DNA of 64,000 bases, from assembly GCA_934330725.1 (NCBI GenBank), contig CAKRGM010000005.1, forward strand, positions 1 through 64,000, in the 5' to 3' direction. This stretch comes from an uncultured Lachnospiraceae bacterium. Its GTDB lineage: Bacteria; Bacillota; Clostridia; Lachnospirales; Lachnospiraceae. Shown in pieces: positions 19,001-26,614 of the stretch (positions within the stretch are counted from its first letter, which is position 1; every line of letters begins with the position of its first letter). A model generated the notes under the pieces. It saw only the letters and a list, made by a program, of their open reading frames with translations. It had not been told where the DNA came from and did not search any database. Both the position numbers and the translations under genes were made by a program.

Positions 19001-19424
19001 ATATTTCTGCGTTCCATATGTTTGTAATCGAATCTGCATATTCAAAACCCAAGTACCAATTCTGAATAGACTCATCACCTGTATTCTCTAACTTGATAGT
19101 GGCATTGTAACCAGCATCCCAATTAGACGAAAGGGTAAAGTAAACTTTGAAGTTTTCTCCTTCAAAAATCTTCTCCTTTGTTGTTTGATCCCATCCACTG
19201 TTATCAGAAGTGGTTGTCGGTTCTGCATCCGTTTCGGATTCCGAAATAGATTCATCAACACTTGTTGTTTCTTCAATAGTATCATCCGTTGTTTGTTCTA
19301 TTACCACTTCAGTAGTAGTATCAATCTCGTCAACATTTTGTGCAAACGCAGATATATTGACGGAACTAAAGCACATTGTAAACACCAGCATAGATGCCAG
19401 TGCTTTTCTAATAAATTTTTTCAT
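16041..19424 (-). CDS. secreted CBM2 x2 / Ca-repeat / VWA / DUF3289-like protein
   Basis: This is a 1127-residue exported protein. In order: signal peptide (1-28, cut near SAFA-QN), Thr/Glu/Ser linker (35-80), two CBM2-type cellulose/glycan-binding domains (about 91-190 and 196-298, each with the IWNA/IWNG and N-terminal Trp positions), and a run of thrombospondin-3-like Ca repeats of the DTDNDGLVDG type (304-440). Then come an intermediate beta domain, a VWA domain with MIDAS DVSGS (602-606), GGTNVN and CDGDV (about 597-765), further Ca repeats (768-855), and a C-terminal domain (about 925-1110) ending ICVND...YDHFGLD...FRAWYVLQHY. That end matches what I recall of DUF3289, known from proteobacterial T6SS loci. 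There is no LPxTG anchor. The start at 19424 follows AGGAAAGGAATATGTT. Confidence 0.85.
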   Translation of the reverse strand: MKKFIRKALASMLVFTMCFSSVNISAFAQNVDEIDTTTEVVIEQTTDDTIEETTSVDESISESETDAEPTTTSDNSGWDQTTKEKIFEGENFKVYFTLSSNWDAGYNATIKLENTGDESIQNWYLGFEYADSITNIWNAEISSNENGYYTIKNVGWNQNIAVGQSIEFGITSNEGFSGFPLKYELLGQISNVNIGDYNINYILTNDWETGFSSTITINNDSDTDFEDWVLEFDFDRNITEIWNGIIEKHEGNHYVVKNATYNANIVAGQSVSFGFNGDEGSLEDAPKSYLLYSYKLYNGKSMEIDTDNDGLVDGVENLLGLNYKEKDSDGDGLDDYFEYSLCGLNPLEKDTDGDGVLDGDEDCDEDELSNALESYYNTDPLVKDTDNDGLNDYEEVITYLTNPLCIDTDEDELSDYDDVKLGFSPLNKDSDDDGTIDSQEIVKQTYEQVILDSEKKAVTKVSLDMSTNGNIENTCAISNTYNIDKMSSDVVGLVGVPVEINCSSNFEKATITFWYDKDELGDVDEKDLAVMWHDVDNHCYRLLDEESIVNTEKGTVSYVTTHFSTYMLVDRNKWYDAWKQNLDYRTSVSDKNMFYDFAFVIDVSGSMSGARISTAKEALKGFVQQLGSEDEACLVKFNSYASAVSDFTSDQNALNNAVTSLRASGGTNVNAGLLKALELYDKQESNDKKKIIVLICDGDVNYNESTINRCIENDISIYTVNVGAKYSDTYLKTMSEKTSGEYYYCTSTSDIEEALGVIQGKTIEDIDPTDTDGDGLFDVYETVGVRLENGKVIHTDPNLKDTDGDGLTDYEEVGLVYSVDLNIGSLLSIKGKYVLMYSDPLLVDTDSDGIIDSKDDKPWTYNSVKNLLIYQSPRPKGLNADCSVAADMKYGQTTRSDILNINKQFKYQLEEADSENWGANTLFSEFEDMSTSLFSTGEMENVIKNMILHFKEGSGSDYSNATLTQEAYKHKSTQKYINDIKGEVIRRLKNNGGNIYDLEFTEEGNQSGKSIYNWAQQNVSYPRFHENSDIIHGLTICVNDTWGNTVEVKDYNFDGEHFSGTLHFCIYDHFGLDQPDVEKTYVNLAGFRAWYVLQHYDYFNGSFVPFVTLMEFDVPFESDIIMFKPGK

Positions 19425-19625
19425 AACATATTCCTTTCCTAAAGTAAAAAACTGCAATGTGAAACATTGCAACCGAACCATCAGTATAATAAAATATAAA
19501 TATTTTATTACGTAGACTTCATGCTTTGCGTCCTTACATTTCTGTAAGTTTGCCATATTTATTTATACGAATCTTAACCAATTTCCCCTCTCTTTGTGTG
19601 TCATATTGATACGCCTAAAATTATA

Positions 19626-19653
19626 AAAATCATATCATAACACATATGATTTT
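19626..19653 (-). terminator. terminator-like hairpin after the relaxase
   Basis: AAAATCATAT (19626-19635) and ATATGATTTT (19644-19653) form a 10-bp stem, followed on the minus strand by TTTTTATAA. It lies 38 nt past the relaxase frame and in the 266-bp gap before the VWA gene start, where a vWA promoter must also sit. Confidence 0.5.
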
Positions 19654-19690
19654 TCAATAGCTTTGGGTGTAGGAATATTCTCATTTTCCT

Positions 19691-21316
19691 TTAATTGGGC
19701 TTTCTAACAGAAGATAATGAATCTAATTTACCTTCTGTTAGCAATTGATAATTATCTAGTGCGTTTGCTGAATTGTGCTTGATAGTTAATGTCTCTGTCC
19801 TGTTCCCATTTCTGAACTTCTGCCTGTTTTTCTGCCAACTTTCGATGGATTGAGTTTTCTCCATACTTGGACTTCCATTCTTTGGTGGATCTAACATAGG
19901 ATTCATATTCCGACTTACCCTGTTTATAGTCTTGCATGAACACATCTATCGTTGGATATTTGTAATCCTATACGATATGAGATAATCCCTGTTTCATGGT
20001 CTGAATCGTTTTTGTATACTTGTCAGATTGTGCCTGCAATTCCTTTCGTTTCTTTCCTTGGAATAATCCTGTACAGTTCTTCAAATCCTCGTCAATCAGT
20101 TCTTTCTCCACTTCCTGCGTATGAATGGCTCTGTTTTGGCTTTTGAGTTTCTCCATAATCTCTTCCAGACGCATCTCATAGGCGTGTGCCAGTTCGGACA
20201 TTCTCGGTCTTGGCGGGATAACGGTCTTTTCTGCGGTAGTAGTGACAGGTGCTTTGACCATTGTATCTACGCTAGGTGCGGGCTGGTTGTCTACCTGTGT
20301 AGCAGTAGGAGCAGGTTGCTTATCCTTGTTTTCGTTTCTACGCTCCATAAAGTCGGAGATTATAGTTTTCATCTGTTCCTGTTTCTGTACCAGCAGCTTT
20401 ATGAGTTCCTTTAACAGTTCGATTGCTCTAAATATGATCATAAACAGAAACTCCGGATGATTGCCATATTTTTGTATGGATTCCTTGATCGGAGTTGAAA
20501 TCTGTTCCTGCTTAACCTTTAGAATTTCCTTTCTCTCCATACCTGATACAAGAGCGTGATCCACAGTGCGATTCCAGTCCTGTATGACCTTGTTATTAAG
20601 TGCAATCTTATCTGCCTTGGGATTGTTCTTTCCGATTTTCTTAGTTGCAAGATAGACATCCCCACGCTTGAATACAGACAGCTTTTCTTTCTCATCTTTA
20701 ACAAGTCCGTTGATGACATCGGTATAAAACACCTTGACCTCATCTAAGAAATGTTCCTGCTTAAAGCTAGCGTCCTTGATGGTAAATATTTGTCTTTCAT
20801 AGACTTCCCCTTTTTTGATGACCTTACATTTCTTTCGGAGCTTTCCGTTTTCGTCCAGCACCTCTTTCTTGGTGCGGACATAGTTCCCATGTTCATCATA
20901 GTAGCGGTTTCTGGTAGCAACCTTTTCTATGGGTTCGTCCAGATAGTTTCGTTCTGCAAAGATAAGATGGATATGATAATTCGTCTTTCTCTTGTTGTGG
21001 TGTAATGCTGCTATACAGTCTACACTATACCGACTTTTGAATTTATCCGTCATATATTTCAATAGTCCGTCTGGCGGATAATCCACAAAGGATTCCGGCA
21101 GGGCAATGATAAATTCTCTTGCTTCGATACATTTTCCCTCTGTACCGCTTTTCTTAAATTCTGTCTGATTGCACTTGGCAAGTTCCCTCCAAAATTTTCG
21201 GTCTATAGTTTCATATATTGCATAGAGATTTTCCTGCTTTTTTCACTTGAAATATAATAGATTCTTCCACGAACATTGTGGAGCTTTAACATCTGCACAA
21301 ATGAATTTCTTGGCAT
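19691..21316 (-). pseudogene. MobA/MobL-type relaxase, interrupted
   Basis: The gene starts at 21316 behind AAAGGAG with MPRNSFVQMLKLHNVRG. After about 25 codons the frame breaks at the A6 run (21238-21243). One more A would continue into KQENLYAIYETIDRKFW and on to the relaxase core, with HNKRKTNYHIHLIF carrying the HxH metal motif. An in-frame TAG at 19968-19970 (IV-stop-DY) follows, then 60 more codons of coiled-coil tail, then another frame slip near 19760 leading to a natural-looking end at 19691. This family nicks oriT and leads DNA transfer. Three lesions make it a pseudogene, although the homopolymer slips could partly be sequence errors. Confidence 0.8.
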
Positions 21317-21403
21317 TATGATTTTCTCCTTTTCCAGTTTTTATTTTGGAAAGAGGACGGATAAGATAGGTGAGTTGTGAGTGATGGACTTCCCCCTGTG
21401 AGC

Positions 21404-21516
21404 GGGTGCATAGGCACCCATCTTGCGGACACATCCGCCTTGTGGCGGTTAAGCCTTGCAGAGCGAAATACACAGTGTACAAATCGAAGATTTGTGCGAT
21501 GGGTGTATTTCGCTCT
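21404..21516. other. hairpin cluster, candidate oriT
   Basis: Just upstream of the relaxase are three consecutive perfect hairpins: GGGTGC-ATAG-GCACCC (21404-21419), CCGCC-TTGT-GGCGG (21435-21448), and a nested one with 14-bp outer arms AGAGCGAAATACAC (21460-21473) / 21503-21516 and inner arms ACAAATC-GAA-GATTTGT. A series of GC-richer hairpins beside a mob gene is where an origin of transfer is expected. The nick site itself cannot be named. Confidence 0.5.
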
Positions 21517-21625
21517 CAAACGCCGAGGGCTTGCTTATGAAGTTCACTTTTAGCTGTAATTGTTCCCTCAGCACTTATTTTTGTGCCTTTAATTGGCACA
21601 TTTTTTGGGTTTCGCATAGTTCTTC

Positions 21626-21823
21626 AAAACAATAGCACATTTGCTATTATGAGTTTGGTTTTCAGACCTCAAAAACAATAGCACTCTGTTATTAAAAATG
21701 ATAAAACAATAGCATTTTTCTGACCAATAAATCTTTCATAGTACATTGTGCTATTACTTTTTGTTTTTAATAGAGCAATGCTCTATTACATTCGGATTTT
21801 AATAGTGCTTTTTACTATTAAAA
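21626..21823. repeat. AAAACAATAGCA iterons and AATAG-type inverted repeats
   Basis: AAAACAATAGCA occurs three times directly (21626, 21672, 21703) and once as a looser inverted copy (around 21748). The motif also forms hairpins: AATAGCA-CATT-TGCTATT (21631-21648), AATAGAGCA-A-TGCTCTATT (21769-21787) and TTTTAATAGT-7-ACTATTAAAA (21797-21823). There is no reading frame. The gap 21317-21951 holds only this and the hairpin cluster. It may be part of oriT, integrase arm sites or a regulatory array. Confidence 0.6.
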
Positions 21824-21951
21824 TCTTGTCCTCATTTTCCAAAAGTTCTGGTTGTATCTGAGGACTTGCTCGTGATATAATCAATTTGCGTGTAGGTATA
21901 TCATGGCTTTTAGTCAGATACATACCAGAGGGATGGTCTTAGGACTGTCCC

Positions 21952-22185
21952 TTATTCATTTTTCATAGTTCCCTTGACAGCTTTTACTGCGTATCTGTCT
22001 CGTAAATCTTTCCCCTCATTGAGAATCAGAAACTCGTCTAATCGTTCCTTGCGGATTAAGATTTTTCTTCCAACTCTAAGGATTGGCAGCTTTTCCCATT
22101 CCACAAGATTTCTAAGAGTGTTTCTTCCGATGCCTGTATAGTCGGCAGCTTTTTCAATGGAGAGAGCAAACTTTAATTCTGTCAT
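21952..22185 (-). CDS. xis: Tn916-type excisionase / helix-turn-helix protein
   Basis: This 77-residue basic protein has a MerR-like winged helix: SIEKAADYTGIGRNTLRNLV, then LPILRVGRKILIRKERLDEFL. This is the excisionase form of Tn916/Tn1549-like elements. It bends DNA at the element ends so that the integrase removes rather than inserts the element. It is intact, unlike the integrase. It points away from the regulator and integrase, toward the candidate oriT. Confidence 0.8.
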   Translation of the reverse strand: MTELKFALSIEKAADYTGIGRNTLRNLVEWEKLPILRVGRKILIRKERLDEFLILNEGKDLRDRYAVKAVKGTMKNE

Positions 22186-22332
22186 TCGATCACCTCATTC
22201 CTGCGTAGGATTACAAGTCTTGTGCATTTTATTCCCTTTCCCAGAACTTGCGTTACGCAATTTTTACACGGTAACTATACTGCATTTGTTTCGCTTTGTT
22301 AAGCGTTACGATATTTTGATAATTATTACCAA

Positions 22333-22369
22333 ATTGCATATTGCAATATATCGCGTTATGTGATATAGT
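22333..22369 (+). promoter_or_regulatory. promoter and operators of the element regulator
   Basis: TTGCAA (22341-22346) and TATAGT (22364-22369) are 17 bp apart. Two inverted repeats overlap them: ATTGCA-TAT-TGCAAT (22333-22347) across the -35, and ATATC-9-GATAT (22348-22366) inside the spacer. They are good candidate sites for autoregulation by the XRE protein. The ATG follows 31 nt downstream. Confidence 0.65.
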
Positions 22370-22400
22370 AAGGACATACCGAAAAAGGAGGTTCGCAAGT

Positions 22401-23024
22401 ATGTTAAAAGATAAGGAATTGCGAAAGACAATCGGAAGCAGAGCAAAGAGCCGCAGACAGGAGTTAGGATTGAACCAGCCTTATGTCGCTAAAAAGATGG
22501 GCGTGACCGCATCCACCATTCAGAGATACGAAGCAGGAACGATTGATAACACCAAGAAAATGACCTTAGAAGGTCTGGCAGATGCACTTCATGTATCTGT
22601 AGAATGGCTGAAAGGCGAGACAGACGAATACGAAACAGACATTACGGATAAAAGGGAATTACAGATTCGTGATGTGATGACTTCCATTCTGAATAAACTC
22701 CCTTATGATATGGAACAGTCCGAAAGTGATTTTTCCAAAGACCTGCTACTGCTGATGTTACAGGAATACGAGCTGTTCGTGGATTCGTTCCAGTTCGCTT
22801 GTAAGAATTTCAAAGGAAATGCAGACAACAAGGCACTCGCCCAGACAATGGGGTTTGAATCAAATAAGGAATACAATGAGATTATGTTCCTTAGAGAAAT
22901 CACCCACACCGTCAACGCATTTAACGATATGGGCGATATTGTAAGAATGTATTCCAAAAATCCTGAGACAGCGAAAAATCGACTAGCCAATCTTTTATCA
23001 GAAAAAGATCCCGACTCGGTATAG
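22401..23024 (+). CDS. XRE/Cro-CI-type regulator of the element
   Basis: This 207-residue protein has an N-terminal lambda-repressor-like HTH (RAKSRRQELGLNQPYVAKKM, then GVTASTIQRYEAGT; about 12-70) and a long helical C-terminal domain of unknown role. The start at 22401 follows AAAGGAGG. It lies just before the integrase in the same direction, the usual place for the control gene of Tn916-like modules. It probably controls its own promoter and the divergent excisionase. Confidence 0.85.
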   Translation: MLKDKELRKTIGSRAKSRRQELGLNQPYVAKKMGVTASTIQRYEAGTIDNTKKMTLEGLADALHVSVEWLKGETDEYETDITDKRELQIRDVMTSILNKLPYDMEQSESDFSKDLLLLMLQEYELFVDSFQFACKNFKGNADNKALAQTMGFESNKEYNEIMFLREITHTVNAFNDMGDIVRMYSKNPETAKNRLANLLSEKDPDSV

Positions 23025-23107
23025 TACGGTAATCGAAGCTATGATATACTTACACGCAAGAAGCATTTCACCAGTTCCGATTGCCGATATCGAAAGGAGA
23101 AACGATT

Positions 23108-24406
23108 ATGGCAAAAGGTTCTGTAAGAAAGAAAGGCAAGAAATGGTACTACCGCTTTTATGTGGAGGACGCAAGTGGTAACTTGGTTCAAAAAGAATTT
23201 GCCGGTACGGAAAGCAAATCAGAGACAGAGAAAATGTTACGCAAGGCTATGGAGGATTATGACGCAAAAAAGTTTCTAGCCAAAGCGGACAATCTCACAC
23301 TCGGACAGATGCTTGATGTATGGGCAGAGGAAGATTTGAAAACGGGTTCACTTAGCAATGGTACAGTCGGTAACTATTTATAGGCAGTAAACAGGATTAA
23401 GCAGCACCCAATTGGAAACAGAAAACTAAAGACAGTCACTTCGGAGCATTTGCAGATGTTTATGGATTTGCTTGCATTTGGCGGTGAGGAAGGAAATTTT
23501 AAGTCAAAGGGTTACACCATCGACTATATCCGTTCTTTCCACGCAGTCCTGCAACAATCCTTCCGATTTGCAGTCTTTCCAAAGCAGTACATCACATTTA
23601 ATCCAATGCAGTATGTGGTAATGCGTAGGAAAGCCGAGGAAGATGTGGATTTGTTTTCTGATAATGATGAGGATGCAGAGGTTATCAATCCGATCACACC
23701 AGAGCAGTATCAGACGCTTATGGAGTACTTGAAAGAAAGAAACAAGCCTGCTATCCTGCCAGTACAGATAGCATACTACACAGGTCTTAGACTTGGAGAG
23801 GTGTGCGGACTGACTTGGAGTGACATTAACTTTGAGGAACAGTATCTGACAGTACGAAGAAGTGTCCGTTACAACGGAGCAAGACACAAGACCGAGATTG
23901 GTTCGACAAAGCGAAAGAAAGTCCGTATCGTGGATTTCTGTAATACGCTCGCTGACATCTTAAAGAAAGCGAAAAAGGAACACAGAAAGCAGGTATTCAG
24001 TTACGGAGAACTCTATCAGAGAAACTACTACAAGGAAGTCAAGGAAAAGAATCGTGTCTACTATGAGCTTTACCATTTGGATGGCACAGAGGACATTCCT
24101 CTTGATTACAACGAGATTGACCTTGTATGTATCAGACCGGACGGAGCATACGAAGCCCCTGCAACGGTTGAGACAGCTTTAAGGACAGCAAGGAAACGAT
24201 TATCGGAGCTTGATGATAATTTCCACTTCCACACCCTACGACACACCTATACAACAAACCTGCTCTCAAATGGAGCAACACCAAAGGATGTGCAGGAATT
24301 ACTCGGACACTCGGATGTAAGTACCACTATGAATGTCTACGCACACGCTAACCGAGAGAGTAAGCGAAACTCAGCCCGACTACTTGATAAGGTGGTTGGA
24401 GAATAA
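23108..24406 (+). pseudogene. int: Tn916-family tyrosine integrase with amber codon
   Basis: The frame opens at 23108 behind GAAAGGAGAAACGATT, with the basic N-terminal AP2-like arm-binding domain MAKGSVRKKGKKWYYRFYVE. It is cut at TAG 23381-23383 (VGNYL-stop-AVNRIKQ), where relatives I recall have Gln (CAG). The same frame then continues to a normal end. Catalytic parts are all present downstream: Arg in TGLRLGEVCGLTW, HTLRH (His-x-x-Arg), LLGHSDVSTTMNVYAH with the Tyr nucleophile. A C-to-T change would explain the stop. Without suppression or internal restart (possible ATG at 23450) the enzyme lacks its arm-binding domain. Confidence 0.85.
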
Positions 24407-24434
24407 AATCGAATAATAAAAACTTTCCCTTGTA

Positions 24435-24464
24435 GATACCTCATAAGGGCAAAAACAAGGGAAA
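24435..24464. repeat. right attachment-site repeat
   Basis: It lies 28 nt after the integrase stop and matches 14878-14907 with one mismatch. Beyond it 24465-24581 is flanking DNA with no gene. TACAAATTTCAATTT at 24535-24549 recurs at 14721-14735 outside the left end. Confidence 0.75.
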
Positions 24465-24581
24465 AGGATACATATAGAGTGGCAAGACATACCGTCAAGC
24501 CGCATAAAACTAAGAAAAGTAAGGATTTTAGTTATACAAATTTCAATTTGTAATATTTTAATTAGACGCACCATCTCTTTT

Positions 24582-25973
24582 TTATATTTTACCACCATAC
24601 ACCGGGAATCCGCTGCTGGCTCCGTAGCTTTCAATGTGCTTGAAATTCTTAAGCTTTTCCATATCCTCTGCACTGATTTCAAAATCAACATCTGCATTAG
24701 TCTTCATATGTTCCGGATTTGCAGTTTTTGGAAGTGAAACTGTACCAAGCTGTATTGTATATCTGATACAAAGCTGTGGAACTGTTACGCCATATCTGTC
24801 GGCCATAGCTTTAATCTCCGGCTGATTGAGAATTACACCATGTGCTATTGGTGAATATGCCTCAACTAAAATATCATTTTTCTGACAATACTCAACAAGT
24901 TCTGTCGGAGTATTGCTGATGTGCAGAAGAATCTGATTAACCATCGGCTTAATCTGCGCCGTCTCAAGAAGACTCTCAATATCACCGATCTGGAAATTAG
25001 AAACACCGATTGCCTTTAACTTTCCTTCCCTGTAAGCATCCTCAAGTGCTCTCCATGCCTCTTTGTTTCCTTCTTCATATCTGTTCTCACTCTGATTAAC
25101 CTCTACCCATGGCTGTGGACTGTGAATAATCATCATATCAAGATAATCCAGCCCCATCTTCTTTAAAGTCTCATCAATGCCTGCTTTTGCATCTTCATAA
25201 GTCTTGTGCTCTGCTGCAACTTTTGATACTACAAATAAATCTTCTCTTGGCACGCCACATGTTCTTACTCCTTCGCCGACGCCTCGCTCATTTCCATATG
25301 CCTGTGCTGTATCAATAAGGCGATATTCTGCTTTAATCGCAGCTTTTACAGCATCTGCTGCTTTATCATCATCAATAAACCATGCCAGATAAGCCGGAAT
25401 AATCGTAATAACAAATACTACTGCCAATGAAATCATGATTTTCTGCACTGCCTGTCCAAATCTTTTAAATGATGGCACAAACGGTCTGTGCTCAAGCTTA
25501 TCAAGCAATTTATATGTTGACAGGATAAGGCATGGCATAAATGTAAATACAGTTATAAGACTGATTGCAATACCTTTTGCCAGTGCAAATCCCAGATCGG
25601 GACCAATCCCAAACTGCATAAGGCACAGTGCAAGGAAACCTATTACTGTTGTAAATCCACTCGATAATATGGAAGATGTCGACATGGTAAGTGCATCTAC
25701 CATCGCTTCTTTAGTGTTACTGTTTTGTTTCCTGCACTCGGTAAACCTGTGAATCAGAAATACTGAATAATCAAGAGACACCGCAAGCTGCAATATATTT
25801 CCTGCCGCATTAGTAACAAATGATATCTCGCCAAATATCAGATTTGAGCCTGCATTTATTATAATTGCAACGCCAAGCCCCACCATTACTATGACCGGTT
25901 CGAACCATGACTGTGTTGTAAGTATCAATACAAAGATAACAAAAATTACTATAATCAGTTTTGCACAGTTGCC
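24582..25973 (-). pseudogene. MMPL permease fragment fused in frame to aldo/keto reductase
   Basis: The open frame starts around 25973 (TTG near 25928) with about 183 residues of an MMPL/RND-type permease: transmembrane helices plus LQLAVSLDYSVFLIHRF and STSSILSSGFTTVIGF. At about 25370-25380 it passes without a stop into aldo/keto reductase sequence, AVKAAIKAEYRLIDTAQAYGNE, with catalytic Asp/Tyr and DMMIIHSPQPW (His), to a normal end at 24582. The permease lacks its N-terminal and C-terminal parts and the reductase lacks its first ~25 residues. This looks like two partial genes joined by deletion rather than a designed fusion. Confidence 0.75.
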
Positions 25974-26010
25974 TTAAATATCCTGTAAGTTCATAAATAT
26001 TATTTGTGCC

Positions 26011-26038
26011 TGATAAATGCATATATATGCATTTATCA
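26011..26038. promoter_or_regulatory. 28-bp perfect palindrome, TetR operator
   Basis: TGATAAATGCATAT followed directly by its reverse complement gives a perfect 28-bp palindrome. It lies between the TetR gene (plus) and the MMPL remnant (minus), the usual place of a TetR operator controlling a divergent efflux pump. Confidence 0.75.
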
Positions 26039-26104
26039 GTAAGCCGACCGTTTCCTTTATAGCTGATGCTTCTTACTATCATCTTAAGTACCCCCTCAAT
26101 TTCA

Positions 26105-26614
26105 ATGCTGCTGTTACAGACTAAACAGGCTCTCTGTACTTCTTTGAAAGAACTTATGAGACACAAGCCCTTCTCAAAGATAACAGTCAGTGAACTGATA
26201 AAGAATTGTAATCTTAACAGAAAAACATTTTATTATCATTTTGAAGATATATATGGATTATTAAAATGGATGCTTGAACAGGAAGCTTTTGAAGTTGTGA
26301 AACACTTTAACCTGCTTATAGATTATAAAGACGCTTTCTATTTTGTTATTGAATATGTGGAAAAGAACTCTTATTTTCTTAACTGTATATATGATTCTGT
26401 CGGACGCGACCAGTTAAAAAGGTTCTTTTATCAGGATTTTATCGGATTAATGGAAAATATGGTACGAACTGCTGAGAAAAATCTGGATGTCACTATAACT
26501 GACAGTTTCAGAAATTTCCTGTGTAACTTTTATACAGAAGCTATCGCCGGTATGCTTATTGACCTTTTTCAGAATCTTACATCCAGTACATCATTTACAA
26601 GTGACAGCAGGTGA
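26105..26614 (+). pseudogene. TetR/AcrR regulator truncated at its C terminus
   Basis: The helix-turn-helix is complete: KQALCTSLKELMRHKPFSKI, then TVSELIKNCNLNRKTFYYHF, of the DhaS-like TetR group. The ligand domain runs to IAGMLIDLFQN and then passes, near 26579, into antisense of the histidine kinase gene, giving an unrelated tail TSSTSFTSDSR. The natural C terminus seems to be lost by a few residues up to about 20. The start is uncertain: the ATG at 26105 has no clear ribosome binding site. The protein may still bind DNA. Confidence 0.65.

Larger units (their letters stand above)
14878..24464. mobile_element. degenerate integrative mobilizable element (~9.6 kb)
   Basis: It is bounded by 30-bp direct repeats with one mismatch (14878-14907 and 24435-24464). 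It carries a DUF6061-type gene, a cargo pair (lipoprotein and large VWA protein), a MobA/MobL-type relaxase, hairpin-rich candidate oriT, a Tn916-type excisionase, an XRE regulator and a tyrosine integrase reading out to the right end. No transfer (T4SS) genes or replication protein were seen, so it would have relied on a helper. Relaxase and integrase are both interrupted, so it should now be immobile on its own. Confidence 0.8.

Noticed and set aside
19185..19515. Two plus-strand frames of 85 and 101 codons opposite the signal and linker of the VWA protein
   Set aside because: They are mirrors of a Thr/Ser/Glu-rich linker, with Val/Ser-rich or compositionally odd translations and no start signal.
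21237..21316. Programmed ribosomal frameshift in the relaxase at the A6 run
   Set aside because: The run could slip by -1 to give full protein, but the same gene has an amber stop and another slip further on, so decay is the simpler reading.
21243..21482. 79-codon frame upstream of the relaxase
   Set aside because: It covers the hairpin cluster in a different frame from the real relaxase start and ends where the frames cross.
14721..24549. TACAAATTTCAATTT repeated outside both element ends (14721-14735, 24535-24549)
   Set aside because: It is AT-rich, 15 bp, and outside the better 30-bp repeats; probably chance or a flank duplication, not the insertion border.
25810..26166. 118-codon minus-strand frame between MMPL remnant and TetR
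   Set aside because: It reads through the 28-bp operator and then the wrong frame of the permease; no family signal.
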